From an uncultured Myxococcales bacterium (GTDB lineage: Bacteria; Myxococcota_A; UBA9042), in NCBI GenBank assembly GCA_903883645.1, contig CAISBR010000009.1, positions 26,471-90,470 on the forward strand: DNA of 64,000 nucleotides, written 5' to 3'. Positions 33,422 through 42,837 of the stretch are shown one piece after another; positions within the stretch are counted from its first letter, which is position 1, and each line of letters begins with the position of its first letter. The position numbers and the translations under genes were made by a program. The notes under the pieces are model-generated. The model did no database searches. It was not told the origin of the DNA and saw nothing but the letters and a program-made list of their open reading frames with translations.

Positions 33422-34741
33422 GTGAAGAATTTCGTCCTCGATACCAACGTCTTGTTGCACGACAGCGATTGCCTGAGCTCGTTCTCCGACAATGTGGTCA
33501 ACATCCCGATCTACGTGATCGAAGAGCTCGACACCTTCAAGCGCGATCAAAGCGAGTTGGGCCGCAACGCCCGCCGCATCGCCCGCGAGCTCGACAGCTA
33601 CCGCGAGCAGGGCAACTTGCGCGAGGGCGTGCCCATGCCCGGCGGCGGCGTGTTGCGCGTGGTCATGGATCGCGCTGATTTGCCTGGGAATTTTAGCGTC
33701 GCGCACACCATGGACGACGCGATCTTGGCCGCGGCGCTGTTCTTGAATACCCAAGAGCCGCACCGGCCCGTCGTGTTCGTGACCAAAGATACCAACCTGC
33801 GCATCCGCGCCGACGCCCTGGGTCTTCATGCCGAAGACTATGATCGCGAAGGCAAAGATATCGAAGAGCTGTACAACGGCACCGCCGAGCTGGTGGTCGA
33901 GCCGGGCATCATCGATACGCTGTATGCCGACGGTGGCTTTGACGTAGGCCTGCTGGGTACCGCCGCAAAGGAGGTGTTCCCCAATCAGTACCTAATGTTG
34001 CGTGCCGATGGCCTGCAGGGCAAGTCGGCCTATGCGCGCGTCGCCGGCGGTCGCGTCGAGCACTTGCGCGCCGGCAAGCAGACCGTATGGGGTGTGCAAC
34101 CCCGCAATCGCGAGCAGCTTTTTGCCCTCGATATGCTGCTGCGCGACGACATTCAGCTCTGCACGCTGGTCGGCAAGGCGGGTACCGGCAAGACGCTGCT
34201 GGCACTGGCGGCGGGTCTCAACGCCGTGGCCGAGCGCGATGCCTATCGCAAGTTGTTGGTTTCGCGACCGATCTTCCCCTTTGGCCGCGACATCGGCTTC
34301 TTGCCCGGCGACGTCGAGGCCAAGCTCAGCCCCTGGATGCAGCCGATTCACGACAACATCGACTTCTTGACCAGCAATAATCCGGCCGGCAAGGGCGGCA
34401 AGGTGTGGAGTTTTGACGAGTTGTCGTCGAGCGGCATCCTCGAAGTCGAGCCGCTGACCTACATCCGCGGCCGCAGCCTGCCCAGCGTGTATATGATCGT
34501 CGACGAGGCGCAAAACCTGACGCCGCTCGAGGTAAAGACCGTGCTCACTCGCGTCGGCCACGGCACCAAGATCATCTTGACGGGCGACCCGTATCAGATC
34601 GATCAGCCCTATTTAGATAGCCTAAACAATGGCTTAACCTACGTGGCCGAGCGCTTCAAAGACCAGCCGATCGCCGCGCACATGACCCTTACCAAGGGTG
34701 AGCGCTCGCCATTGGCCGAGCTGGCTGCCAATCTGCTGTAA
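33422..34741 (+). CDS. PIN-PhoH fusion (PhoH2-type ribonuclease/ATPase)
   Basis: A 439-residue protein joining an N-terminal PIN nuclease domain (about residues 1-140; acidic DTNVLLHD near the start, TMDDAI near 100, KDTNL) to a PhoH ATPase. Walker A is GKAGTGKT at 251-258 and Walker B IVDEAQN includes D361-E362. PhoH2 proteins unwind and cut RNA in an ATP-dependent way. I chose the GTG at 33422, which is preceded by AAGGA and begins directly at the PIN domain. It stands alone between two divergent or unrelated genes. No antitoxin-like partner (PhoAT) precedes it. Confidence 0.93.
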   Translation: MKNFVLDTNVLLHDSDCLSSFSDNVVNIPIYVIEELDTFKRDQSELGRNARRIARELDSYREQGNLREGVPMPGGGVLRVVMDRADLPGNFSVAHTMDDAILAAALFLNTQEPHRPVVFVTKDTNLRIRADALGLHAEDYDREGKDIEELYNGTAELVVEPGIIDTLYADGGFDVGLLGTAAKEVFPNQYLMLRADGLQGKSAYARVAGGRVEHLRAGKQTVWGVQPRNREQLFALDMLLRDDIQLCTLVGKAGTGKTLLALAAGLNAVAERDAYRKLLVSRPIFPFGRDIGFLPGDVEAKLSPWMQPIHDNIDFLTSNNPAGKGGKVWSFDELSSSGILEVEPLTYIRGRSLPSVYMIVDEAQNLTPLEVKTVLTRVGHGTKIILTGDPYQIDQPYLDSLNNGLTYVAERFKDQPIAAHMTLTKGERSPLAELAANLL

Positions 34742-34782
34742 ATTTTACTAAATCTCTCACATCGTCCGCGAGGCTGATCCCC

Positions 34783-35496
34783 ATGCTGCGAGCTGGTTCG
34801 TATCGCTATCTGTTGATGGTTCTATCGATTTTCTTGGTTCCTCTGCCGGCTTTCGCGGCCAAGGGCGGCGCGGTGCACCCGGTGGCCAAGTTGGTTGCCG
34901 CGGTGGAGTCTGCGCAACTTCGTGATATTACAGTATTTGCTGTGTCCGAGCCGCTGGCGCGCGAGCACGCCGCCGGTTCTGCCGCGATCGTGCGGATCGA
35001 CGACGGGCGCGACGGGGGCCTGCCCACCTGCTTCTTGCTCGAGCTGGCCGGCAAGCCCGCGGGCCCGGTCAAAATCGACGCCAAATTCCGCCTTTCGGTC
35101 TGCCCTGCCGGGCCGGCCAAGGGGGTGCAGCTGGCGCGGCAGGCCATCTCGAATCACCAAGAGGCGTGGCTCGTTCGGCTCGAGCACCAGCGCTACGACA
35201 GCAAGGGCCACGGCTCGGAGTCGTCGATTTTATGGGGTCTTTACGGCAAGCCGCTGGGCGAGAGCGAGCCGCGGGCCGTGTGGGAGCGCACCTCGACCAC
35301 CTTTACCTCGCGCGACGATCCGGGCAATAACGTGGCCGAAGTGTGCACCGCGCCAGAGATTTCGGCCGGTGGCCAAGAGCCCACCAGCATTGTGATCGCG
35401 TGCGATACCCTAGTGATGCTGGGTAAGCTGCCCAAGCGCGCCAAGCAGACCTTTACGGCGGTGTGGTCGGGCGACCGCTACGTGGCCAAGGACTAG
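34783..35496 (+). CDS. Secreted protein of unknown function
   Basis: A 237-residue exported protein with a classical signal peptide (hydrophobic core at 10-22, cleavage near AFAA). The mature part is a single beta-rich domain with conserved-looking Cys pairs (LPTCFLL, LSVCPAG, EVCTAP, IACDTL). No family recognised. It starts 41 bp after the PIN-PhoH gene with a GAGG element nearby, so it might be read through from that gene. It converges on the HAD gene. Confidence 0.65.
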   Translation: MLRAGSYRYLLMVLSIFLVPLPAFAAKGGAVHPVAKLVAAVESAQLRDITVFAVSEPLAREHAAGSAAIVRIDDGRDGGLPTCFLLELAGKPAGPVKIDAKFRLSVCPAGPAKGVQLARQAISNHQEAWLVRLEHQRYDSKGHGSESSILWGLYGKPLGESEPRAVWERTSTTFTSRDDPGNNVAEVCTAPEISAGGQEPTSIVIACDTLVMLGKLPKRAKQTFTAVWSGDRYVAKD

Positions 35497-35513
35497 CTGC
35501 TAAGTTCCTGCTA

Positions 35514-36203
35514 TTAGTCGCTAAGTGACATAAGGCCCGACGGTCGCGTGCCCAGCACAAGGTGCGGCAGGCGGCTAATCTCGTCGAGCACGTAGTCGGC
35601 ACCCATGCCGTGCACGCCGCGGCTGTGATCGTTGTTCACGAGTGCGACCCGCACCCCGGCGTTGCGCGCGGTTTCTAAGTCGATACGCGAACTTCCGACC
35701 ATCAGCGTCGTCTCTTCGTCGCCGCCACAGCTATGCATCAGCTCGAGCAGCCCAGTGGGGTCTGGCTTGCGCGGCGCATCGGCATCGCCGGCGAGCATAT
35801 AGGTAAAATACTTAGCAATATCAAGTTGTTGTAGCAGCTTGAGCGACGGCACTAGGGGCTTGTTGGTTAGCAGGGCTAGCTGCACCCCGGCCGCGTGCAG
35901 TTGCGCCAGCACATCCGTCGTTCCCGGATAAGCGACGGCGCGAGCGCCCAGCCGGTCTTGGTAGCGATCACGGAATTCGTGCAGAAGCTGATTGATCTCA
36001 AGATCGGTGGGCACACTGCCGGTCAAAGCCAAGGCGCCCTTTAGGATGGCGCGCAGGTTCTCTCCGGGCCACTGCCGCACCTGATCGGCGGTCAGCGTCG
36101 GCCGGTCCATGGACCATAGCTGCTCGTTGAGCGCATCAGCTAGGTCACCCAAGGTGTCGACCAAGGTGCCGTTCAGATCGAGAATGACCACCGGAAAGCG
36201 CAT
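35514..36203 (-). CDS. HAD-superfamily protein, Gph-like, with altered catalytic residues
   Basis: A 229-residue haloacid dehalogenase-like protein close in layout to phosphoglycolate phosphatase. Motif I is DLNGT at residues 9-13, where the usual second Asp is Asn11. Motif II is LLTNKP (Thr113), motif III Lys146, and motif IV reads GSSRID at 170-175, where the usual GDS has Ser171 in place of Asp. These changes remove the general acid/base and one metal ligand of typical phosphatases. It could be inactive, or a different activity. I chose the ATG at 36203 because the frame from 36392 lacks features. Divergent from the exported beta-barrel-like gene at 36350. Confidence 0.88.
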   Translation of the reverse strand: MRFPVVILDLNGTLVDTLGDLADALNEQLWSMDRPTLTADQVRQWPGENLRAILKGALALTGSVPTDLEINQLLHEFRDRYQDRLGARAVAYPGTTDVLAQLHAAGVQLALLTNKPLVPSLKLLQQLDIAKYFTYMLAGDADAPRKPDPTGLLELMHSCGGDEETTLMVGSSRIDLETARNAGVRVALVNNDHSRGVHGMGADYVLDEISRLPHLVLGTRPSGLMSLSD

Positions 36204-36349
36204 GGCGACTGCGAGCGGCGTGGTGCCGGCGCGGCGACCAACAAGGGGTGTACCGCGGCAGCGAGTGTGGCCCATCGCGGGGCGATTGCCAAGACATTGC
36301 GCAAGCGGTAGCTTCTGCCCTTGCAGCCCCCAGCGCTGCAGGAACTTGG

Positions 36350-37243
36350 ATGATGCCGGCGGCGCCCCACAACTCAGCGGCTTGGCTCGCAACTTTCTGT
36401 GCGACCGCGGTTGCGGCGTGGTTGGCCGTTGGCCTCGCGGCGCCAGCTTTTGCCCAAGAATCGACGCCGCTCGATGTCAGCGATGATGGCAAAACCATTA
36501 CGATTCCCGGCGAAGCGACCCCTCCGCCCAAGGCCAAGCTGCCGCGGCCGACACTGCACAAAGTCGCGGCCGACAAGCCGATCGCGCCGGCGTCGCCAAA
36601 AACGCCCGATGCGCCGCCCGAGATTGCGGTGCCCATGCCGCCGGCCCGCGCTGCGATTGAGTTCCAGATTGGCGGCACGTGGTTGCCTTCGGGGCTGATC
36701 GCGGCCTTGCAAACCGTGACGTCGCCTGCGCAAAAGCGCCGCGATCAACATCCGTCGCTGCAGGCACTTACGATCGATGCCGGCTACCGCATGGCGCTCA
36801 GCAGTAGCGCCTGGGTGGTCTTTCGCGGCGGCCTGACCCTGCCCGATGTGCCCGATCAAAACTGGTGGTCGAGCACGGGCACGCCGCGGCCGCTTTACAC
36901 GGCGATCAGCGTGGTGGGCATCGACTTGGGCGCGGACTACTTAAAGAAGGTCGACGTGACGCCCTGGCTCGCCTGGACGCTGCGCGGCGGCTTGGGCCTA
37001 GCGATTGTGGCCGGCGATGTGCGCCAGACCGAGACGCTGCCGACCTGTACCGCAGCGCAAGCGGCGACTTGCCCGCACTGGCGCACGGTCGGCGCCTCGA
37101 ATGCCTCGCTGCCGCCGGTGTTGCCGATGGTGCGGGCGCTGACGGGGCTGCAGTTTCAGGTCAGCCGCGATCTGGCACTAACGGTCGAGGGCGGCCTGCG
37201 CACGGCCCCCTACCTGGGCGCTGGCTTGAATTGGTCGCTCTGA
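36350..37243 (+). CDS. Exported outer-membrane beta-barrel-like protein
   Basis: A 297-residue exported protein. A long Ala-rich signal peptide ends APAFA-QE. Residues about 35-100 are a low-complexity Pro/Ala/Lys/Thr linker, and residues about 105-297 alternate short hydrophobic beta strands (IEFQIGG, LTIDAGYRM, WVVFRGGL, YTAISVVGIDLGADY, PWLAWTLRGGLGLAI, LTGLQFQVSRDLALTVEGGLR) typical of a beta-barrel, ending in LGAGLNWSL with a C-terminal aromatic. The double ATG at 36350/36353 follows AGGAAC. Function unknown. Confidence 0.7.
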   Translation: MMPAAPHNSAAWLATFCATAVAAWLAVGLAAPAFAQESTPLDVSDDGKTITIPGEATPPPKAKLPRPTLHKVAADKPIAPASPKTPDAPPEIAVPMPPARAAIEFQIGGTWLPSGLIAALQTVTSPAQKRRDQHPSLQALTIDAGYRMALSSSAWVVFRGGLTLPDVPDQNWWSSTGTPRPLYTAISVVGIDLGADYLKKVDVTPWLAWTLRGGLGLAIVAGDVRQTETLPTCTAAQAATCPHWRTVGASNASLPPVLPMVRALTGLQFQVSRDLALTVEGGLRTAPYLGAGLNWSL

Positions 37244-37337
37244 CCCTGTCTTCGGGTCGATCCGGGGTTGGCCAACGGCGCGGTTTCGCAGACAATACGG
37301 AAGGGCTGGCGCCAACCGCCGCCGCGCAAGCGACACG

Positions 37338-39302
37338 ATGCACCTGTTTGCCAAAATCTTATTGAGTTTCGCGCTGATCGGAGCCCTTGGCCTCGCGGCC
37401 TGCAGTGGCACGACCGCGAGCAGCAACGACGCGACCACCGTGGTCGACGACGATACCGCCGCCGGTGATCTGGGCGACCAAGATGCGCTGAGCGGCGACG
37501 CCGATGGCAGCGGCAAGCCCGACAGCACGGCCGACCAAAGCGACGGCAGCAGCAAGCCCGACGCGAGCGACGCCGACGCGGGCCCGGGCAAGGGCTGCGT
37601 CACCGACGACGAGTGCGCGCCGCTGGTCAGCGCCCTGTGCCAAGTAGGCAAATGTGAACAAAAAACCGGCCTTTGCCAGGCAGTCGACCTAGCCGACGGC
37701 GCCACGTGCAACGACCTGGGCGCCAGCCAGTGCTGGGTCGACCCGGTGTGCAAGGCCGGCGCGTGCCAGTACACATTCAAATCGTGCGACGACGGCAAGG
37801 CCTGCACCGACGACCAGTGCAAGCCCGAGAGCGGGTGCAGCAACACCGGCCTGAAGTCGGGCGACAAGTGCAGCGACGGCGATGCGTGCACCTTGACCGC
37901 GACCTGCCAGGCCGGCACATGCGCCGCCAAGGCCCCGATCGACTGCGACGACAAGAACGTATGTACTCAAGATACTTGTGACCCTATGCTGGGTTGTGTT
38001 CACACGCCGGCGGGCGACGGCACCACCTGCACCGACGACAAGTTCTGCACCACCGGCGACGCCTGCACGGCCGGCAACTGCGTCGGTGTGCCCAAAGACT
38101 GCCCCGACGACGGCAACCCGTGCACCGTGACCAAATGCACCGAGCAAAACAAGGGCACCTGCGACACTGCGCCCATCGCCGGCATGATGTGCGACGACGG
38201 CAACCCCTGCACCTCGCCCGATGTGTGCGACGGCGCGGGCAAGTGTGCCGGCCCCAAGAACTGCGACGACGGCAACCCCTGCAGCGACGACGGCTGCCCC
38301 GACCCCAAGCTCGGCTGCCAGCACATCAACAACGCCATTCCGTGCGGCCCGCTCGATGCGTGCAACGGCGTGGGCCAGTGCAAGGGCGGCAGCTGCGACG
38401 CGCCCGCCAAGAACTGCGACGACGGCAATCTGTGCACCGACGATAGCTGCGACAAGGCCAAGGGATGCCTATCGACCCCCAACCAGAGCGGCTGCTACGA
38501 CGGCTCGGTCTGCACGCAGGGCGACACTTGCAGTGGCGGTGCATGTAAGCCAAGCAAAACATTGAGTTGTGACGACGGCGACCCGTGCACGCTCGACCAG
38601 TGCGACCCCATCCAGGGCTGCGGCAACCCGGTCGCGCCCAGCGGCACGGCCTGCGGCTCAAACAAGCAGTGCTTGGTGGGCCTCTGCTTGGCGAACACGT
38701 GCGGCGACGGCGTCTGCTCGGCCAAAGAAGATTCGAACACCTGCCCCGGCGACTGCAACCAGCAGGGCGGCGCGTGCTCGGGCAACGACGGCCAGTGTCT
38801 GTCGCAGTGCAAGGGTGCGATGTGCGCGGGGCCACTAAAGAAGTGCACCGACAGCGCCGAGTGCCAAAACTTGACCACCTGCCTCACCGGCGCCAGCTCG
38901 GACGAGTCGAAGCAGCTCGAGTGCCTAACGGGCGGCACCCCGCAAGCCCTGTTCGCCTACTTGGGCTACGACGCCTGTATGCAGGCGCTTTGCTTCCAAA
39001 ATTTCTGGTCGGGCAAGGGCTGTACCGGCGCCGGCCAGCAGTATGTGTCGTGCATCGGTGCCTGCGAGTACAGTATGTGCAAGCTGCTGACATTAGGCTG
39101 CAAAGTCAGCGCTGGCTGCACCGGCATCCGCGACTGCATGCAAGCGTGCCCGCAAGACGGCAACTTGACGCAGTGCGTGGTTGGCTGCAAGAAAAAAGGC
39201 ACCGATAACGAGGCATTGCTCAATGCTGAGCTCGATACCTGCAGCGCGACCTACTGCCAATGCAGCCCCACTTCGCTGACGTACCCCACGTGCGGTCTGT
39301 AG
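37338..39302 (+). CDS. Large Cys-repeat lipoprotein
   Basis: A 654-residue surface lipoprotein. The signal is LGLAAC (Cys about residue 22), followed by an acidic Ser/Gly/Asp linker of about 60 residues, then a chain of small disulfide modules. About ten repeats of roughly 30 residues follow the pattern CDDGNxCTxxxC between residues 145 and 450 (KSCDDGKACTDDQC, DCDDKNVCTQDTC, MCDDGNPCTSPDVC, NCDDGNPCSDDGC and others). A CGDGVC...CPGDC unit comes near 460-480 and a different, Cys-rich C-terminal region ends in NCQC-type spacing. Repeated Cys/Asp modules like these are typical of delta-type bacterial adhesins and sensors and may bind calcium. The start is the first ATG after the upstream gene. 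Confidence 0.85.
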   Translation: MHLFAKILLSFALIGALGLAACSGTTASSNDATTVVDDDTAAGDLGDQDALSGDADGSGKPDSTADQSDGSSKPDASDADAGPGKGCVTDDECAPLVSALCQVGKCEQKTGLCQAVDLADGATCNDLGASQCWVDPVCKAGACQYTFKSCDDGKACTDDQCKPESGCSNTGLKSGDKCSDGDACTLTATCQAGTCAAKAPIDCDDKNVCTQDTCDPMLGCVHTPAGDGTTCTDDKFCTTGDACTAGNCVGVPKDCPDDGNPCTVTKCTEQNKGTCDTAPIAGMMCDDGNPCTSPDVCDGAGKCAGPKNCDDGNPCSDDGCPDPKLGCQHINNAIPCGPLDACNGVGQCKGGSCDAPAKNCDDGNLCTDDSCDKAKGCLSTPNQSGCYDGSVCTQGDTCSGGACKPSKTLSCDDGDPCTLDQCDPIQGCGNPVAPSGTACGSNKQCLVGLCLANTCGDGVCSAKEDSNTCPGDCNQQGGACSGNDGQCLSQCKGAMCAGPLKKCTDSAECQNLTTCLTGASSDESKQLECLTGGTPQALFAYLGYDACMQALCFQNFWSGKGCTGAGQQYVSCIGACEYSMCKLLTLGCKVSAGCTGIRDCMQACPQDGNLTQCVVGCKKKGTDNEALLNAELDTCSATYCQCSPTSLTYPTCGL

Positions 39303-39325
39303 CGCCGCGTGCGCGCCAAGGTGCC

Positions 39326-40456
39326 ATGGTGACTAGCATTTTTTTGCATTTTCGTACGACACTGCCCACGCTGCTGCTGCTGGCGGGTCTGGCGGCCTGC
39401 ACCAAGCCCGAGCGTCCGCTGCCGGCCGGTCCGGGGCTTACGCCCGAGCACGCCGCCGCCAAGGTCGAGCACGTGCCCAAGGTGAGCGAAGAGCAGCGCA
39501 CCTCGGCCCTGACTGCCGAGCAAAAGCAGCTGGTGGTGGCGCGCATTGGCGACAAGGTCATCACTCTGGGCGACATGGAAGCGCGGCTCGACGCGGAACC
39601 GCCTGTGGTCAAAAGCCAATTTACATCGGCACAAAAGCGCAAAGACTACTTGGCCAAGCTGGTGCAGTTCGAAGTGCTGGCGGCCGAGGCGCAGCGCCAG
39701 GGGCTCGACAAAGACCCCGAAGTGCTCGAAGCGATGCGGCAGGCGATGGTGCGCAAGTTCTTGATGGATACGGGCAAAGACGAGATCGAGCTCAAGGCGG
39801 TCAGCGAACCCGACATTGCTGCGTACTATCAAGCCAATCCGGGGGTTTTTCATCGGCCCGAGCAGGTTGAGCTGAGCCACATCCTGGTCGCCGACAAAGA
39901 GACTGCCGAAAAGCTGCGCAAAGAGATCGACAAGGCCAGCGAGGGCAACTCGGCGAAACTAGTGCAGACCTGGAACGAGTACGTGGGGCGCTATTCGCAA
40001 GATAAGACCACGATTCAGCTTTTGGGTGCGCTCGGCCGTGTAAGTCTAGAGCCCCTGCCCGGTGCGAGCCCTGACGAGGTGGCGCGCCTGCAGGCGATTG
40101 GGCGTCCGATTGTCGAGGCGGCACTCAAGACGGAGACGTTTAGCCTGGCGCCGGTGGTGCAGTCGCCTGAGGGCTGGCATGTGCTGCTGGTCACGTCGAA
40201 GCTGCCGGCGGTCAACAAGACGCTCGACCAGGCGCGTGAGTCGATTCGTGCCCGTATCGTCAAGCGCGAGAGGGACTTGCGGCGCGAGCAACTGGTGGCG
40301 GAGCTCAAGGCGCGCAATCCGGTCGAGATCAACGATGCGGCGCTCAAGCTTCTGCCCCCGCCCAAGCCGCCCGCTGGCAAAGGTGCTGCACCGGCCGAAG
40401 CGGCTACCCCTACGACCGCCCCCGCTGGCCCCGCTGCTGGCAAGGTTGCTCCATGA
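39326..40456 (+). CDS. PpiC-type peptidyl-prolyl isomerase lipoprotein
   Basis: A 376-residue lipoprotein chaperone/isomerase. Lipobox LAAC (Cys near residue 26), SurA-like N-terminal helices (ARIGDKVITLGDMEARL), and a parvulin domain from about residue 175 (ELSHILVADKETAEKLRKEI, then a C-terminal part GWHVLLV). Its Ala/Pro/Thr-rich tail is likely disordered. Such proteins help fold outer-membrane proteins in the periplasm. The ATG at 39326 is chosen for the complete signal; the frame opens at 39260. The stop overlaps the next isomerase gene (ATGA), coupling the two. Confidence 0.9.
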   Translation: MVTSIFLHFRTTLPTLLLLAGLAACTKPERPLPAGPGLTPEHAAAKVEHVPKVSEEQRTSALTAEQKQLVVARIGDKVITLGDMEARLDAEPPVVKSQFTSAQKRKDYLAKLVQFEVLAAEAQRQGLDKDPEVLEAMRQAMVRKFLMDTGKDEIELKAVSEPDIAAYYQANPGVFHRPEQVELSHILVADKETAEKLRKEIDKASEGNSAKLVQTWNEYVGRYSQDKTTIQLLGALGRVSLEPLPGASPDEVARLQAIGRPIVEAALKTETFSLAPVVQSPEGWHVLLVTSKLPAVNKTLDQARESIRARIVKRERDLRREQLVAELKARNPVEINDAALKLLPPPKPPAGKGAAPAEAATPTTAPAGPAAGKVAP

Positions 40457-41490
40457 TTCGCATAGTTACGATGCCTGCTGCGCGCATGATCGCCGGGCTG
40501 CTTGTCGCCATCGTGGCGGGGGAGCTGCTGCCGGTCGCGCCTGTGCAAGCGGCGGTGCCGCGGGTGGCCAAGCTGCCCACCGAGTTCGAAGAGGTCGAGG
40601 GAATCGCCGCCATTGTGGGCACGGCTCTGATTACTTTTAGCGAGTTGCGCCGCGCCATGGGCAGCCAGCAGGCCACGCAAGAGGTGGTGCCGACCGACAT
40701 CGCCCGGCCACGCTCGGTGGGCGAGCTGCGTCTGCAGGTGCTGCAAAGCCTGATCGACAATGCGCTGGTGCTGCGGGCCGCGTCGGAGCTGGGTGTCACG
40801 GTCGACGACCACGACGTCGATCAGCAGGTCGCCGAGGTCAAGAAGCGCAACCATTGGGACGACGATGAGCTCGAAACGGCTGTGCACAAGCTGGGTTTCG
40901 CGAATCTGGTCGCCTACCGCCAGCACGTGCGCCACGAGCTGACCCGCGTGCGGATGTTGCAGATCAAGCTGGGCAGCCGCCTGCGCGTGGCCGACGACGA
41001 GGTCAAGAAGATGCTCGAGCTCGAGCATTGTGGCGGTACGTGCGAAGAAGAGGTGCACGCGCGCCACATCATGGTGGGCGTGGCCGGCGACGATACGCCC
41101 GCAGCGGTCAACAAGAAGCGCGATAAGGCATGGCAAATCCACGATTTATTGGTCGATGGCAAGGCGACGTTCGAGGACTTGGCCGACAAGTTTAACGACG
41201 ATCGCGGCGCGCCCGATGGCGACCTCGGCTGGCAGCGGCGCTGGACCATCGAGCCCGGCTTGGCGGCTAAGCTCTGGTCGCTCAAGAAGAATGAGTACTC
41301 GGCGGTGGTGCAGACGCCCTATGGCTTCCACGTGCTGCAGCTGCTAGACCGGCGGCGCACCCAGGCCAAAGATAAAGAGTTGCTTGAGGAATTTGTGCGG
41401 CGGCGCCTGCAAGAAGACCAGCTGGCGCGGCTGTACAAGGCCTGGATCGAAGAGCTGCGGCGAACGACGCACATCGAGACGCGCACCTAG
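40453..41490 (+). CDS. SurA-like peptidyl-prolyl isomerase, exported
   Basis: A 345-residue periplasmic protein with a signal peptide (cleavage near VQAAV) and a SurA-type layout: an N-terminal chaperone region with EGIAAIVGTALITFSEL and a parvulin domain (residues about 195-300) that contains ARHIMVG and GDLGW. The residues expected for isomerase activity are largely present, so it may be active, although SurA itself works mainly as a chaperone. Coupled by a 4-base overlap to the lipoprotein isomerase upstream, suggesting they work together on outer-membrane protein folding. It is not paired with the usual lptD/pdxA neighbours. Confidence 0.9.
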   Translation: MIRIVTMPAARMIAGLLVAIVAGELLPVAPVQAAVPRVAKLPTEFEEVEGIAAIVGTALITFSELRRAMGSQQATQEVVPTDIARPRSVGELRLQVLQSLIDNALVLRAASELGVTVDDHDVDQQVAEVKKRNHWDDDELETAVHKLGFANLVAYRQHVRHELTRVRMLQIKLGSRLRVADDEVKKMLELEHCGGTCEEEVHARHIMVGVAGDDTPAAVNKKRDKAWQIHDLLVDGKATFEDLADKFNDDRGAPDGDLGWQRRWTIEPGLAAKLWSLKKNEYSAVVQTPYGFHVLQLLDRRRTQAKDKELLEEFVRRRLQEDQLARLYKAWIEELRRTTHIETRT

Positions 41491-41553
41491 CTCAGAGCTA
41501 GCATTCTCTGTAAATTCAAGTAGTAGAAAATGGCTGCGCAGTTCTGCGGCTCG

Positions 41554-42717
41554 CTACAGTGCGGCGTATTCGAGCTTGAGCGACACGGTCGTTGGCGCCT
41601 CGACCTTGGGGAAGTCGTTGCGCGACGACCACTTGCGCGTCAGGCAGCGGGCGATCACCGGGTCGGCATGGTCCACTTGGCCTACCGTGGCTGAGCCATC
41701 GGGGCGCAACTCAAACTGCACGCTCAGGCCGCCCAGCAAATCGTCGGGGGTCACGGTCAGATGGCGGTCGTAGCAGGCGGCGATGTCGTCGAGCAGGCCC
41801 GCTTGCTTGAGCCCGGTTTGCACCGCCTCGGGGGTCGGGCTGAGCCACTGTTCGGCGCGCTGCCGCGACAGCGGGTACAGCTTGGGCAGATACTTGTTGA
41901 GATCACGGCGGGTTTCTAGCTTCCACGGCGTATCGAGGTTGCGGCGGCCGATCTCGGACCACGCCGCTTCAAGCAGCCGCAGTGCCTGCGCGTCGACGTC
42001 GCGGGCCTGCTCATCGATGATTTGGCGAAATTGGGCCTTATCTTCAGCGGCTTGATCGGCCGGCAGCGGCGCGTCGTGGACCGCCTCGGCCACATGCCCT
42101 AGCAGACGTGCCTGGGTCACCGCAGTGGCCACTTGCCACTCATACGAGCGGTAACTGGCTACCATTGTTGTATAATCGCCGCACAGGCCGCCCTTGCGAT
42201 CCGCGATGCCGCCGGCCTCGGTTGGCAGCTCTTCGCCCGCGATCTCGGTGCGCAGCTTGCGGATCTGCGCGGCGAGTTGTTCCGCGGCCTTGCCACCCTT
42301 GCCGAACGCGGGCTTGGCTTGCATGGCGGCCAAGAACCGTGGCTCAAGCAGGTAGAACTGGGCCTCGGCCGCAAAGACCGACTCCGGCCCACCCGTCTTG
42401 GCTAGGCCAGCCTTGGCAAACCCATCGACGATTTTCTTAAATAATTCGTCGGCTTTCTTGCGCCACTGCGCCTGCATGTAGAGCCGTGCCAGCCGCCCGC
42501 GCAGCCCGATCAGCTCCGACGGATCGGCGCCCTTGGTCTTCTCGAGCGTGCGCAGATTGTTTTCGGCGGTCCGCACCTCTTCGCGCAGTTCGTCCGTCAT
42601 CTCGGCGGCGTGCAGCACCGGCATCGGCAGCGCGCCAGCCAGCACCATCGCCAGCGCCCATTTCGTTGCCCAATTCGGCGCAAGGTGTCGTTGATTTTGG
42701 CTTCGCATTGTACCCAT
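41554..42717 (-). CDS. Exported AgmX/PglI-like protein
   Basis: A 387-residue exported protein. The signal is ALAMVLAGALPMPVLHAAE. Residues about 40-270 are helical with coiled-coil character (EVRTAENNLRTLEKTKG and others). Residues about 325-387 form a small domain with VQFELRPDGSATVGQVDHAD and CLTRKWSSRNDFPKVEAPTTVSLKLEYAAL, the pattern of the TonB-like C-terminal module in AgmX/PglI gliding-related proteins of Myxococcota. That relation is my reading; gliding function is not shown. ATG 42717 has GGAGG upstream. It lies 120 bp after the hydrolase gene on the same strand and may be separate from that operon. Confidence 0.72.
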   Translation of the reverse strand: MGTMRSQNQRHLAPNWATKWALAMVLAGALPMPVLHAAEMTDELREEVRTAENNLRTLEKTKGADPSELIGLRGRLARLYMQAQWRKKADELFKKIVDGFAKAGLAKTGGPESVFAAEAQFYLLEPRFLAAMQAKPAFGKGGKAAEQLAAQIRKLRTEIAGEELPTEAGGIADRKGGLCGDYTTMVASYRSYEWQVATAVTQARLLGHVAEAVHDAPLPADQAAEDKAQFRQIIDEQARDVDAQALRLLEAAWSEIGRRNLDTPWKLETRRDLNKYLPKLYPLSRQRAEQWLSPTPEAVQTGLKQAGLLDDIAACYDRHLTVTPDDLLGGLSVQFELRPDGSATVGQVDHADPVIARCLTRKWSSRNDFPKVEAPTTVSLKLEYAAL

Positions 42718-42837
42718 TCGTCCTCCGTTCGGTTGGTTTGGCACCGTGGTCGGCAAGCGACGCGACGGGCCACAACCGCTAACGATGCGAGTATTCGGCC
42801 AAATGTCAAGAATTTCGCGCCTAACCTGACCGTGCGG

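Noticed and set aside
40015..41142. Long minus-strand frame opposite the isomerase pair
   Set aside because: Antisense to two PpiC domains and low-complexity in composition.
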